From contig NZ_CP089538.1 in NCBI RefSeq assembly GCF_021233055.1, positions 663,501 to 727,500 on the forward strand: DNA of 64,000 nt, read 5' to 3'. The translations under genes and the position numbers were made by a program. Source of the stretch: Spirosoma oryzicola (lineage in GTDB: Bacteria > Bacteroidota > Bacteroidia > Cytophagales > Spirosomataceae). Positions 48,884 through 57,952 of this stretch are shown piece by piece. The notes below the pieces were generated by a model. That model did not search any database. It was not told the DNA's origin and was given only the letters and a program-made list of their open reading frames with translations. The first letter of the stretch is position 1. Each line of letters begins with the position of its first letter.

Positions 48884-50743
48884 CTAGTTGTTGAAATATT
48901 TCAGCTTTACCACCTCTTTGGGATCAAGGAACCGCCATTTGCCGCGTGGAAGCTCTTTCTTGGTAAGACCCGCGTACGTCGTCCGGTCGAGTTTCGTTAC
49001 TTCATAACCGAGGTGTTCGAAGATCCGACGCACGATTCGGTTACGCCCTGAGTGAATTTCGATGCCGATAACCTGAGCGTCGGGGGTAACGATACTCACA
49101 GCGTCGGGTTTGATCGGGCCGTCTTCGAGCGTGATTCCCTGCTGAATCTTTTCGAAATGTTCGTCCGTGATCGGTTTATCAATCTCAACCTGATAGATTT
49201 TCCGAACGTTATTAGACGGGTGCGTCAGTTTGTCGGCTAGTTCGCCGTCGTTGGTCAGCAGCAGCAGGCCCGTTGTGTTACGGTCCAGGCGGCCAACCGG
49301 ATACATCCGGAAATTGCCCGCGTCGGCAACCAGCTCCATCACCGTTTTACGCTCTTCAGGATCTTCCGTCGTTGTGATATAATCCTTAGGCTTGTTTAGT
49401 AACACGTACACAAAACGCTCGGGATTGAGAATTTTAGTGCCGTATTTCACCGTATCGCCATCTTTCACCTTATAGCCCATCTCCGTCACGACCTTACCGT
49501 TGACCGAAATATCACCCCGCGCAATCAGTTCGTCGGCTTCACGACGCGAACAAACGCCTGAGTTAGCAATGTACCGGTTCAAGCGCGTTAAGCCCGAATC
49601 AGCTTCTGAACGGTCGGGACGTTCACTGGTGTCTTTCTGCCGAGTGTTGCGAGGTTTGCTGTAGCGTTCGGTACGAATCTGCTCCAGGTTGTAGTCCGGA
49701 GCCTTTTTGAAAGCACCCGTCCGCCGTTCGCCCGATTCTTTACGTTGCTCTGGCGAAAAGCGCGGGGTACTGTCCTGCGAATCCCGGCTACGGAAATCGC
49801 TCCGTTTGTTATCGCGCTGGTCGTCACCGCCGAAGCGGTTGCGCTCATCAGCATCCCGATTGAAACCGCCAACCCGTTTAAAAGCGGGCTTGTCCGAACT
49901 ATCGTTTCGGTTGCGTGAGAAGCGCGAATCTTTACCGGCAAAGCGGTCGTTGCCACGCGATCCTGAACGATCCGACCGGTTTCTGGACTCATCGTTACGG
50001 TCAAACCGGGGGCGGTCGTTACCCGAACGGTCGTCATTACGTGGTCCGTCATTACGTGGTCCGTCATTACGGTTGAAGCGAGGCCGGTCATTGTCTGAAC
50101 GATTTGACTCATTGCCAAAGCGATTCCGGTCGCGGTCGAAGCGGGGCCGCTCATCGCTTCGGTCGTTGAATCGCCGTTCGGTACCGAAACGATCGTTGTT
50201 CCGGTCGAAACCTGGCCGTTCATCCCGGTTAAACCGAGGCCGTTCGTCGTTCCGGTTCGGGCGTGAATCGCCAGACCGGTCGTCGCGACGACCCCGAGCG
50301 TTATCGTTCCGGTCAAAGCGCGGTTTGTCGTCGCGGTTGAAACGTGGCCGGTCGTTATTCTGATCCCGATTAAAGCGTGGGCGGTCGTTGTTCTGGTCGC
50401 GGTCGAAGCGGGGCCGACGATCACCGGAGCTGTCTGACCGCTTATCGTCGCGGTTAAACCGAGGCCGTTCGTCATTACGTGGTCCGTCATTACGGTCGAA
50501 ACGGGGTTTGTCGTCGCGGTTGAAGCGAGGGCGGTCACCTTCAGAACGGTCGTTGTTACGTGGTCCGTCATTACGTGGTCCGTCATTACGGTTAAAGCGG
50601 GGTCGGTCGGAGTTGGTATCGCGGGAGCCATCGTTGCGATTGCCCGAGCCAGACGCGCGGTTGAAACGTGGGCCGTCATCCCGACGACCGAAGGAACGAG
50701 ACTCACCGTCACGGCGGTCGTTCTTATCTGAATCCTGATTCAT
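48884..50743 (-). CDS. RluB-type 23S rRNA pseudouridine synthase with Arg/Asp/Asn-rich N-terminal extension
   Basis: A 619-residue protein. The C-terminal half (about residue 380 on) is a normal large-subunit pseudouridine synthase: S4 domain (LNRYIANSGVCSRREADELIARGDISVNG), catalytic Asp in MYPVGRLDRNTTGLLLLTNDG, and GRNRIVRRIFEHLGYEV. The first 370 residues are low complexity, built of NDRPRFNR/DDKPRFDR-like units, strongly charged with Arg, Asp, Asn and Gly. Such extensions occur in some Bacteroidota RluB/RsuA-like proteins and may bind RNA or drive condensation (inference). The same DNA gives long spurious frames on both strands because of its repeat nature. Confidence 0.9.
   Translation of the reverse strand: MNQDSDKNDRRDGESRSFGRRDDGPRFNRASGSGNRNDGSRDTNSDRPRFNRNDGPRNDGPRNNDRSEGDRPRFNRDDKPRFDRNDGPRNDERPRFNRDDKRSDSSGDRRPRFDRDQNNDRPRFNRDQNNDRPRFNRDDKPRFDRNDNARGRRDDRSGDSRPNRNDERPRFNRDERPGFDRNNDRFGTERRFNDRSDERPRFDRDRNRFGNESNRSDNDRPRFNRNDGPRNDGPRNDDRSGNDRPRFDRNDESRNRSDRSGSRGNDRFAGKDSRFSRNRNDSSDKPAFKRVGGFNRDADERNRFGGDDQRDNKRSDFRSRDSQDSTPRFSPEQRKESGERRTGAFKKAPDYNLEQIRTERYSKPRNTRQKDTSERPDRSEADSGLTRLNRYIANSGVCSRREADELIARGDISVNGKVVTEMGYKVKDGDTVKYGTKILNPERFVYVLLNKPKDYITTTEDPEERKTVMELVADAGNFRMYPVGRLDRNTTGLLLLTNDGELADKLTHPSNNVRKIYQVEIDKPITDEHFEKIQQGITLEDGPIKPDAVSIVTPDAQVIGIEIHSGRNRIVRRIFEHLGYEVTKLDRTTYAGLTKKELPRGKWRFLDPKEVVKLKYFNN
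49700..50720 (-). repeat. Low-complexity tandem repeats encoding NDRPRFNR-like units
   Basis: About 1 kb of degenerate tandem repeats in the pseudouridine synthase N-terminal region, with recurring DNA words such as CGGTCGTTATC, GTGGTCCGTCATTACG and GCGGTTGAAACG on the plus strand. Several near-identical units of 15-18 bases appear more than twice, so length may vary by recombination. Confidence 0.8.
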
Positions 50744-50987
50744 GGAAAAATACAGTAAATCGTACTGCTGTGCCTAATTTATTTGCTGATTATCAGCTTA
50801 GTCGCTGAAGCGTAGTTCAAAAGGGACGCAAAGTTACGGCTTTTCCTGATAACCGTACCGTGTCCGCTTTTGTCTAAACACATTTTGTTTTAAAAACAAT
50901 CCATAGAAGGCATTGGTCGTTACAGATTTGTCATCTGTCTATGGCGCAGCTACGGACGACCAATTGGTAACGGTAACGGTTATTATT

Positions 50988-52964
50988 ATGTCTCGCCCAA
51001 CACTCACTCCTGTTTACACTCCCTCCCGACGCATTGCTGAGCAGTCACTCCTGAAAAAATACATGGACTGGCTATTTATTAAGAAAGGTTTATACTTCCG
51101 AGATTATGATGATCTGTGGGATTGGTCGGTGACCGATCTCGAAGATTTCTGGGAAAGTATCTGGCAGTTTTTCGACGTATACAGTCATTCGCCTTACCTA
51201 CAGGTCGTGCTGGAAGGAAACTCGCGCGATATGATTGGTACGGAGTGGTTTAGAGGGGCAACGCTCAACTACGCCGAGCACATCTTTCGGCATAGCAACC
51301 TCCAACGGCCCGCCCTCATCTTCGCTTCCGAACAACGACCAAGACCGTTGAGTATATCCTGGCAAACGCTGGAACAGCAGGTCAACGCCGTAGCGACGTA
51401 CCTTCGGCAGCAGGGCGTTGGCGTTGGCGACCGGGTCGTATCGGTATTACCCAATAGTCCCGAAGCCGTAGTCGCGTTTCTGGCTACGAATGCAATCGGA
51501 GCCGTTTGGTCGAGTTGCTCGCCCGATTTCGGTACCGCGAGCATTACCGACCGGTTTCAGCAGATCGAACCGAAGGTGCTGATTGCCGCCGATGGCTACA
51601 CGTACAATGGAAAAGCAATTGATAAAACCGAAGCCATCCGGGAGCTGCGGATCAACCTGCCCACGCTCCAACGTGTTGTCTGGGTGCCATATCTCGACCG
51701 AAACAGTCGGCTGGAGCGGGCCGTTCTGTGGCAGGAGGTGCTGGACACGCCCACTTTTGACGAGCTGACGTTTGAACCCGTCCCGTTTAGTCATCCAATC
51801 TGGGTGCTTTACTCATCGGGAACGACGGGCAAGCCGAAGGCGATTACCCATAGCGTGGGTGGCTGTCTGCTCGAACACCTCAAAGTGCTGGCGCTGCATC
51901 AGGACGTTCACGTTGGCGAACGGTATTTCTGGTACTCAACAACGGGCTGGATGATGTGGAATTTCGCCATTGGGTCGATGCTGGTTGGCGCTACTCTTGT
52001 CCTGTACGATGGGGCTGCGGGTAATCCCAATCTGAATGTACTCTGGAACCTGGTCGATGAAGCCCGGATCAATCACTTTGGCGGGGGAGCAGCTTATTAC
52101 ATGGCTTGTCTACGAGCGGGGTTGACACCGATGAAAACAAACAAGCTGACACAACTCCGGACAATTGGCTCTACCGGGTCTCCCTTGCCACCGGAAGGAT
52201 TTCGCTGGATTTATGAACACATCAAGTCCGATGTGTGGCTGATTTCATTCAGTGGGGGGACGGATGTGTGCAGTGGCTTTGTGGGCGGCAATCCGTTGTT
52301 ACCCGTCTACGAAGGCGAAATTCAGTGCAGGCTACTGGGTTCTAAAGTTGAAGCGTTCGATGCGGCTGGTAAACCCGTGCGAGGGGAGCTGGGTGAGATG
52401 GTGATCCTGCAACCCATGCCGTCGATGCCCATTTATTTCTGGAACGATCCGGGCAATGAGCGCTACCGCAAAAGTTATTTTGACGTATATCCGGGGGTGT
52501 GGCGGCACGGCGATTACATTCGGATTACAGAACACAATGGCGTAATCATTCACGGTCGTTCCGATGCTACGCTCAACCGAGACGGGGTGCGGATTGGTAC
52601 CAGCGAAATTTACAGTGCCGTAGAAAGCCTTCCCGAGATCATGGACAGCCTGATCGTTGGTCTGGAACAGCCGGGTGGCGGCTATTTTATGCCGCTGTTT
52701 ATCGTGCTGAACGAGGGTTTTTCGCTCACCGACGAGTTGAAATCACGCATTAAACAAGCGTTACGGACTCAATTCAGTCCTCGTCATGTGCCCGATGCCG
52801 TGTACGAAATCAGCGAAATTCCATACACCATCAACGGTAAGAAGCTGGAAGCGCCCGTAAAAAAAATCTTGTCGGGGGTCGATGCATCGCTGGCGGCCAG
52901 CAAAGATACGTTGCGCAACCCGGCCTCATTGGATCAGTTTACGAGTTTTACAATCGGTAGTTAG
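50988..52964 (+). CDS. Acetoacetate-CoA ligase (acetoacetyl-CoA synthetase)
   Basis: A 658-residue acyl-adenylate enzyme that activates acetoacetate with ATP and CoA. The N-terminal region (LYFRDYDDLWDWSVTDLEDFWESIWQFFDV) and GRSDATLNRDGVRIGTSEIYSAVE are typical of AacS. The P-loop is YSSGTTGKPKAITHS starting near residue 275, and the catalytic Lys is in YTINGKKLEAPVKKIL. The ATG at 50988 is used; the frame is open upstream but lacks homology to the family start. It probably uses ketone bodies or leucine-derived acetoacetate. The S41 protease gene lies downstream on the same strand but is not functionally linked. Confidence 0.95.
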   Translation: MSRPTLTPVYTPSRRIAEQSLLKKYMDWLFIKKGLYFRDYDDLWDWSVTDLEDFWESIWQFFDVYSHSPYLQVVLEGNSRDMIGTEWFRGATLNYAEHIFRHSNLQRPALIFASEQRPRPLSISWQTLEQQVNAVATYLRQQGVGVGDRVVSVLPNSPEAVVAFLATNAIGAVWSSCSPDFGTASITDRFQQIEPKVLIAADGYTYNGKAIDKTEAIRELRINLPTLQRVVWVPYLDRNSRLERAVLWQEVLDTPTFDELTFEPVPFSHPIWVLYSSGTTGKPKAITHSVGGCLLEHLKVLALHQDVHVGERYFWYSTTGWMMWNFAIGSMLVGATLVLYDGAAGNPNLNVLWNLVDEARINHFGGGAAYYMACLRAGLTPMKTNKLTQLRTIGSTGSPLPPEGFRWIYEHIKSDVWLISFSGGTDVCSGFVGGNPLLPVYEGEIQCRLLGSKVEAFDAAGKPVRGELGEMVILQPMPSMPIYFWNDPGNERYRKSYFDVYPGVWRHGDYIRITEHNGVIIHGRSDATLNRDGVRIGTSEIYSAVESLPEIMDSLIVGLEQPGGGYFMPLFIVLNEGFSLTDELKSRIKQALRTQFSPRHVPDAVYEISEIPYTINGKKLEAPVKKILSGVDASLAASKDTLRNPASLDQFTSFTIGS

Positions 52965-53212
52965 GCGATGTGTTGCGGGAAATCGTTGTACAGAATTTGT
53001 GCGTATACCAGCGTAAAATTCGCTAAAAAGGGCGTAGGGATTATAACCGGGCTTAAGGATAATTCGGTAAGCCTGCGTGATCATCAATAAGTTCGTTAAT
53101 TGTTTTACAGCATTCCCTATTTTTTTGTGCCGAATACGGCTATGTGGCAAACATTTCGCTATATTCCAATCGTTTAGGGTATATACGAATGTGTTTAGGG
53201 AGGAACGAACGA

Positions 53213-54943
53213 ATGGAGTCAGGAGAGCGCTTCAATAATGATCCGGCGGGCCAAAAAGGGGGCCGTCCAGTGATTCAAAACAGTAAGGCAACGGTTCGGC
53301 TACCTATGCTACTGGGTATTACCCTAGCCGGTGGAGTGCTTATCGGCGCAACGTTTTTTGGTGGTACCAAAAGCCTGAATACCATCGGTCGAGGGTACAC
53401 CAAATACCGGGAGATTTTACAGCTCATCGAAAATAACTACGTCGATACGGTCAATACCGACGAACTGGTTGATTATTCGATCGAGAAGATGCTGCAAAAA
53501 CTGGATCCGCACACCGCTTACATGAATCCCCAGGATGCTATTGCGGCCCGGTCGCAGCTGGAAGGGGGGTTCGATGGCATTGGCGTCGAGTTCAACATCT
53601 TCAAGGATACGGTTTATGTGGTCACGCCGTTAGCCGGTGGTCCGTCCGAAACGGCTGGTATCCAGAGTGGTGATAAGATCATTAAGGTGGATGATACGCC
53701 TTTGGCGGGTAAGAAGATCGAAAATAGCGCTGTATTCAAAGCGTTGCGTGGTAAACGGGGAACGGAAGTAAAACTGACGATTCTGCGGAAAGGAGAGAAG
53801 GAGCCTAAGGCATTTGCGATCACCCGCGACCGAATTCCGACATATTCAGTGGATGCCGCTTACATGATCGATAACAAGACCGGTTATCTTAAAGTCAATC
53901 GTTTTTCGGAAACTACGTACGACGAGTTTAAAACGGCCTTGACCGCACTGAAGGCGCAGGGAATGACGCAGTTGCTCATGGACTTGCGCAACAATCCGGG
54001 AGGCTACATGGATCGGGCTACGAGTATTGCCGATGAGTTTATTTCGGGCAACAAACTTCTTGTCTACACCGACGGCAAAGACAACCGGTATGACCGTCAG
54101 ACATTTGCGCGTATTGCCGGACAGTTTGAAGAAGGTCCGCTGATCGTGCTGGTTGATGAGGGTAGTGCGTCGGCATCGGAGATTGTAGCCGGTGCGTTGC
54201 AGGATCACGACCGGGCTCTGATTGCTGGTCGCCGGTCGTTTGGAAAAGGACTGGTACAAATGCCGGTAACGCTTTCCGATGGTTCAGAACTACGCTTGAC
54301 CATCTCGCGCTACTATACCCCAAGCGGTCGTAGCATTCAAAAACCGTACGTGCCGGGCCAGGAAGGCGACTACGAAAAGGACCTTGAACTACGCTCGAAG
54401 CGGGGTGAATATTACATCGCCGATTCGATTAAAAATGACCCGAAGCTAAAGTTTAAAACCGACGGTGGACGCGTCGTATACGGTGGTGGTGGTATCACAC
54501 CCGATTACTTTATCCCGCGCGATTCGAGCTGGCAGACGAGCTACCTGGTGCAGTTGTACAGCAAGAACATCATTCGTGAGTTCGCGATGGAGTACACCAA
54601 CGACAACCGGAAGAAACTGGAAAAGCTGCCATTCGCTGAGTTCGACCGGGCCGTTACAATCAACGACGAAGAACTGGGCAAATTGACAAAACAAGCAACG
54701 GCTGAGGGCGTAAAATTCAACGAGAAAGAATACAATCGCTCGAAAAATTACATCCGTACGCAGGTGAAGGCGCTGGTTGCCCGGAGCATTTACCAGAAAA
54801 ATAACAAAGGCGGACAGAACAACGAATTCTTCCGGGTTATCAGCGAATCGGACGATACGTACCAGAAAGCCCTGCGGCTTTTCGACCGGGCGGGCAAACT
54901 GGAGCACGGCATGTTTACATACAACGCGCCGGATAAAAAGTAA
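53213..54943 (+). CDS. S41-family C-terminal processing peptidase
   Basis: A 576-residue serine protease with an N-terminal signal anchor (about 31-50), a tail-specific domain with PDZ at about 105-185 (GFDGIGVEFNIFKDTVYVVTPLAGGPSETAGIQSGD), and the catalytic core: Ser in DEGSASASEIVAG and Lys in RRSFGKGLVQM. It acts in the periplasm, trimming C-termini of envelope proteins. The ATG at 53213 is chosen because AGGGAGGA lies 11-18 bases upstream, an unusually strong Shine-Dalgarno for Bacteroidota; in-frame starts at 53144 and 53189 lie before it. It stands alone and ends at a hairpin. Confidence 0.93.
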   Translation: MESGERFNNDPAGQKGGRPVIQNSKATVRLPMLLGITLAGGVLIGATFFGGTKSLNTIGRGYTKYREILQLIENNYVDTVNTDELVDYSIEKMLQKLDPHTAYMNPQDAIAARSQLEGGFDGIGVEFNIFKDTVYVVTPLAGGPSETAGIQSGDKIIKVDDTPLAGKKIENSAVFKALRGKRGTEVKLTILRKGEKEPKAFAITRDRIPTYSVDAAYMIDNKTGYLKVNRFSETTYDEFKTALTALKAQGMTQLLMDLRNNPGGYMDRATSIADEFISGNKLLVYTDGKDNRYDRQTFARIAGQFEEGPLIVLVDEGSASASEIVAGALQDHDRALIAGRRSFGKGLVQMPVTLSDGSELRLTISRYYTPSGRSIQKPYVPGQEGDYEKDLELRSKRGEYYIADSIKNDPKLKFKTDGGRVVYGGGGITPDYFIPRDSSWQTSYLVQLYSKNIIREFAMEYTNDNRKKLEKLPFAEFDRAVTINDEELGKLTKQATAEGVKFNEKEYNRSKNYIRTQVKALVARSIYQKNNKGGQNNEFFRVISESDDTYQKALRLFDRAGKLEHGMFTYNAPDKK

Positions 54944-54952
54944 GCGTAGATA

Positions 54953-55010
54953 AAAATGGATCGGGGTCCAATGAGCAACACAAATCGCTCGTTGGGCCCC
55001 GATCCGTTTT
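54953..55010. terminator. 24-bp-arm hairpin with G.U wobbles
   Basis: Arms 54953-54976 and 54987-55010 pair at every position if three G.U pairs are allowed in plus-strand RNA. It ends in TTTT and lies between two convergent genes. Confidence 0.75.
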
Positions 55011-55455
55011 ATGACTTTGGTTTTTTGCTAAACTGGTAAGCTAACCCGAGGTAGGTTTGCATGATACCGTACTTAAAATCTTTGCGGGAGTAGGGCGACA
55101 GTTCGAAAGCAGCCCGTAAGTTTGGAATAAAAGGCACTTTCGCCCGAACGCCAAAATGAAGCGAATAACCTTCCAGCACATCGCGGTTGTCAATACCGTT
55201 CAGGAAGTTGGCCCGAATACCGAGACCTGCGTAATAGTTTACCTGCTCGCGCCGAACAATGTTGACCATGGGGCAAAGTGTCGTACTCAACGATTCGAAC
55301 GCGGTATTGGTCTGAAAACGAGCGTCTAGCCAAATGGCGCGGTCGGCATTGCTGCTCACTGTCACAACGGAGTTAAACGGGTAGTAGGCCACGGAAGCCT
55401 GACCAAAGGCAGTAGCGGCAAGGCTCAGTAAGAGGGCGGTTAATGCATGTTTCAT
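55009..55455 (-). CDS. Small exported beta-barrel-like protein
   Basis: A 148-residue protein with signal peptide MKHALTALLLSLAATAFGQ, so the ATG at 55455 is used. The mature part alternates polar and hydrophobic residues (AIWLDARFQTNTAFESL, NYYAGLGIRANFLNG, YSLHFGVRAKVPFIPNLRAAFELSP, MQTYLGLAYQF), as expected for a small outer-membrane barrel. No family recognised. One Cys in LCPMVNIVRRE. It stops at the S41 terminator and is otherwise isolated. Confidence 0.7.
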   Translation of the reverse strand: MKHALTALLLSLAATAFGQASVAYYPFNSVVTVSSNADRAIWLDARFQTNTAFESLSTTLCPMVNIVRREQVNYYAGLGIRANFLNGIDNRDVLEGYSLHFGVRAKVPFIPNLRAAFELSPYSRKDFKYGIMQTYLGLAYQFSKKPKS

Positions 55456-55535
55456 GGCCGCAAAACAACAACTTTCCGGCCACAAACAAAGTCAACGGTC
55501 GGTAAAACGACTCATTGGCATTGTTGGCAGTAATT

Positions 55536-55604
55536 GAGAGGGGGTCTGATTTGTGGTATGCCGTATCCTGGAGATACGGCATACCACAAATCAGACCCCC
55601 TCTC
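55536..55604. repeat. Perfect 32-bp-arm hairpin downstream of ffh
   Basis: Arms 55536-55567 and 55573-55604 are exact complements with a 5-base loop CTGGA, the longest perfect stem in the window. It lies 6 bases past the ffh stop on the minus strand, without a clear T run. It shares the core TGGAGATACGGC with the element at 6137-6210, so it may belong to a dispersed repeat family as well as acting as a transcript end. Confidence 0.85.
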
Positions 55605-55610
55605 AGTCGG

Positions 55611-56930
55611 TTACTTCATCATTTTATTCAGCTTGCCCGATGCCTGCATGGTATTCATTTTCTTCATCATCTTCCGCATCTCGTCAAATTGCTTCAACAG
55701 ATTGTTTACCTGCGTGATGTTGGTACCGCTACCGGCAGCGATGCGTTTTTTGCGGCTTCCGTCGATAATGTCGGGACGTTGCCGTTCTTTAGGCGTCATC
55801 GAGCTGATGATTGCTTCAATAGGCTTGAAAGAATCGTTGTCGATATCCAGGTCTTTGATCATCTTGCCCATTCCCGGAATCATACCCAGCAGATCCTTGA
55901 CGTTACCCATCTTCTTGATCTGCTGTAGCTGCGAGAGGAAGTCGTCAAAGTCGAACTGGTTTTTGCGCATCTTGGCGTTGATGCGTTTCGCTTCTTCTTC
56001 GTCAAACGCTTGTTGCGCCCGCTCTACTAGCGAAATGACGTCGCCCATCCCCAGAATCCGGCTAGCCATCCGGTCGGGATAGAACACGTCAAGGGCTTCC
56101 ATTTTTTCGCCCGTGCTGATGAACTTGATAGGCTTATTGACAACCGTCTTGATCGAAAGAGCCGCACCACCGCGTGCATCACCGTCGAGCTTGGTTAGTA
56201 CAACACCGTCGAAGTCAAGGCGCTCGTTAAAGGTTTTCGCCGTGTTGACCGCATCCTGACCCGTCATGGAGTCAACGACGAACAACGTTTCGGTCGGGCT
56301 GATCGCTCGCTTAACGGCTTCGATCTCCTGCATCATCGCTTCATCGACCGCCAAACGGCCGGCTGTATCGACGATCACAATCTTCTTGCCCGTTTTACGA
56401 GCTTGAGAAATCGCGTTCTGCGCGATCTGAACGGCATTTTTGTTTTCTGGTTCCGAGTAGACCTCTACGCCAACCTGCTCGCCAAGTACTTTCAACTGGT
56501 CGATAGCCGCCGGGCGGTAAATGTCAGCCGCTACCAGCAGTACATTGCGACCCTGCCGTTTCAGGTGCGATGCCAGCTTACCGGAGAACGTGGTTTTACC
56601 CGATCCTTGCAAACCGGCGATCAGAACAACGGCAGGATCACCTTTGACGTTGATGCCCTGCGCTTCGCCCCCCATCAGTTCGGTCAACTCTTCCTGCACG
56701 ATCTTAACGAACAACTGGCCGGGTTCTACCGAGATAAGCACTTTCCGGTCGAGGGCTTTGTCACGAATCCGGTCTGTAATGTCTTTGGCAACCTTATAGT
56801 TTACGTCGGCATCCGTTAATGCTCTACGTACTTCTTTAATGGTGGCCGCAACGTTGATTTCGGTGATGCGACCTTGCCCTTTTAGGGTCTTGATCGCCTT
56901 ATTGAGTTTATCCTGAAGGTTCTCGAACAT
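55611..56930 (-). CDS. ffh: Signal recognition particle protein Ffh
   Basis: A 439-residue SRP54-type GTPase that binds signal peptides and 4.5S RNA and delivers ribosomes to FtsY. N domain 1-90; G domain with P-loop GLQGSGKTT at 106-114, DTAGRL near 188, TKLDGDARGGAALS near 245; Met-rich M domain from about 300 (MRKMMKKMNTMQASGKLNKMM end). Start is the ATG at 56930, with a good upstream promoter. Isolated housekeeping gene. Confidence 0.98.
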   Translation of the reverse strand: MFENLQDKLNKAIKTLKGQGRITEINVAATIKEVRRALTDADVNYKVAKDITDRIRDKALDRKVLISVEPGQLFVKIVQEELTELMGGEAQGINVKGDPAVVLIAGLQGSGKTTFSGKLASHLKRQGRNVLLVAADIYRPAAIDQLKVLGEQVGVEVYSEPENKNAVQIAQNAISQARKTGKKIVIVDTAGRLAVDEAMMQEIEAVKRAISPTETLFVVDSMTGQDAVNTAKTFNERLDFDGVVLTKLDGDARGGAALSIKTVVNKPIKFISTGEKMEALDVFYPDRMASRILGMGDVISLVERAQQAFDEEEAKRINAKMRKNQFDFDDFLSQLQQIKKMGNVKDLLGMIPGMGKMIKDLDIDNDSFKPIEAIISSMTPKERQRPDIIDGSRKKRIAAGSGTNITQVNNLLKQFDEMRKMMKKMNTMQASGKLNKMMK

Positions 56931-56951
56931 AGTTTATTACAAACGATAGCA

Positions 56952-56981
56952 CAAAGATAACAGTTTCCGTCGGGCATCAAT
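56952..56981 (-). promoter_or_regulatory. Predicted ffh promoter
   Basis: On the minus strand ATTG (56978-56981) is followed after 18 bases by TATCTTTG (56952-56959), a full match to the TAnnTTTG box, just upstream of the ffh start. This is the best -33/-7 pair for a housekeeping gene in the window. Confidence 0.6.
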
Positions 56982-57232
56982 TGTTACATCGTATTCTGCC
57001 TTATTTTATGAAATGCCTTCCGATAAACTAAGTATACAATAGGCGTAGCTGCTATATACATAGATAATAGACGAAATACACACGTATGTAGCTCACCATA
57101 AAAATATGTTCTTTTTATGATTGTCAGAACAATATAATATTTGGCATTATAGTTGATAGTGTGAAACTGTTTCCAGTTGCTTAGTTTGAAAATAAATACA
57201 ATTATATGGCTTAATTGTACTAATCTTGTGGT

Positions 57233-57240
57233 TATATTTG
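57233..57240 (+). promoter_or_regulatory. -7 box before the small secreted-protein gene
   Basis: TATATTTG matches the -7 consensus TAnnTTTG and lies about 66 bases before the ATG at 57306. A TTG at 57215-57217 is too close for a normal -33, so the box alone supports this. Confidence 0.35.
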
Positions 57241-57305
57241 TAGCTGTGCTTCATACGTACATAGATTACTGATACTACCCTAGAGTAACTTTACTAAACT
57301 ACCTC

Positions 57306-57614
57306 ATGAGAACTAACTTAACTAGGAAAGTAACGAACTGCGTAGCTATTCTATCATTGGTAGCCTGCCCGTTTGTACCATCAGTTGTCAAGGCAATGCC
57401 AGCGCAGGGTGGTCTCCGAACCGTGACTGAAACGGAGAAGCTTGCTAAAACGCCCGTCTTAGCGCGCAACACAACCGCAAAAACGGAAACTACGCCGGCT
57501 ACAACAACATCGAAAGAGCCACAACACGACAAGAAAACAATCAGCCGCTGTTGGAAGCGACTGATGAACATGGTTCGCGAGGTAAATCAGGCTCATAAAA
57601 ACACGGATAAATAA
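57306..57614 (+). CDS. Small secreted or lipid-anchored protein of unknown function
   Basis: A 102-residue protein with an N-terminal signal (MRTNLTRKVTNCVAILSLVAC). LVAC fits a lipobox, but a signal-peptidase I site after VVKA is also possible. The middle is Thr/Ala/Lys-rich and disordered; the C-terminus is a short basic amphipathic helix with ISRCWKRLMNMVREVNQAHKN. I recognise no family. A promoter box precedes it and a good terminator follows it, so it is a single-gene transcript. Confidence 0.65.
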   Translation: MRTNLTRKVTNCVAILSLVACPFVPSVVKAMPAQGGLRTVTETEKLAKTPVLARNTTAKTETTPATTTSKEPQHDKKTISRCWKRLMNMVREVNQAHKNTDK

Positions 57615-57952
57615 CCTATCTTATTTCTTATAGATAAGGCTCCGCTCACGCAATCAGGTGGGTGGAGCTTTTTTTGTCCTTTCGCAGGACTTTTTAGCAC
57701 GCGTCGGGTGAAAAATAATAGTATATTAAGTTAAAATTGTCTGTAAATAAGTGCATATAAAAAGAATTTCGCATAAGTAGAATAAGCCGATCTTACTATT
57801 ACGTAAGTACATTTAACGCTCTGGTAATATAGACCAATCTAATTTTGCAGCATTATCAGCGATGGTAATGGGTGTCTTTTTATAAGTCTGCATCGTATTC
57901 CAATTCGTTAGGACACGTAATTCTTCCTCAATTTTTTCTAAATTTTAAAGCT
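57615..57952. other. Intergenic region before the second SusC gene
   Basis: 338 bases. The terminator lies in its first 60 bases; the rest is AT-rich with a TAATTTTG (57840-57847) -7-like box before the SusC start. An in-frame extension of the SusC frame to 57872 exists but has no support. Nothing else seen. Confidence 0.55.
57636..57675 (+). terminator. Rho-independent terminator
   Basis: A stem of about 12-13 bp with a bulge (AAGGCTCCGCTCAC paired with GTGGGTGGAGCTT), followed by a run of seven T. It lies 22 bases past the stop of the small secreted-protein gene. Confidence 0.8.

Larger units (their letters stand above)
56931..57305. other. AT-rich intergenic region between ffh and a small secreted-protein gene
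   Basis: 375 bases, clearly more A/T rich than the flanking genes. It holds the ffh promoter near its left end and a TATATTTG box (57233-57240) ahead of the small plus-strand gene. No ORF with coding signs, no tRNA and no strong hairpin seen. Confidence 0.6.

Noticed and set aside
49588..50712. Long minus-strand frame (374 residues) in another phase inside the pseudouridine synthase gene
   Set aside because: It arises from the repetitive Arg/Asp codons; its translation is a Thr/Ala/Met repeat with no domain, and the true frame carries the enzyme.
49707..50738. Two plus-strand frames rich in Arg/Ser opposite the same repeat
   Set aside because: Antisense shadows of the repeat region; low-complexity Arg/Ser/Leu with no start context or homology.
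48884..50743. CRISPR-like array in the repeated DNA
   Set aside because: The repeats are short, contiguous, in frame with a conserved enzyme and have no unique spacers of equal length.
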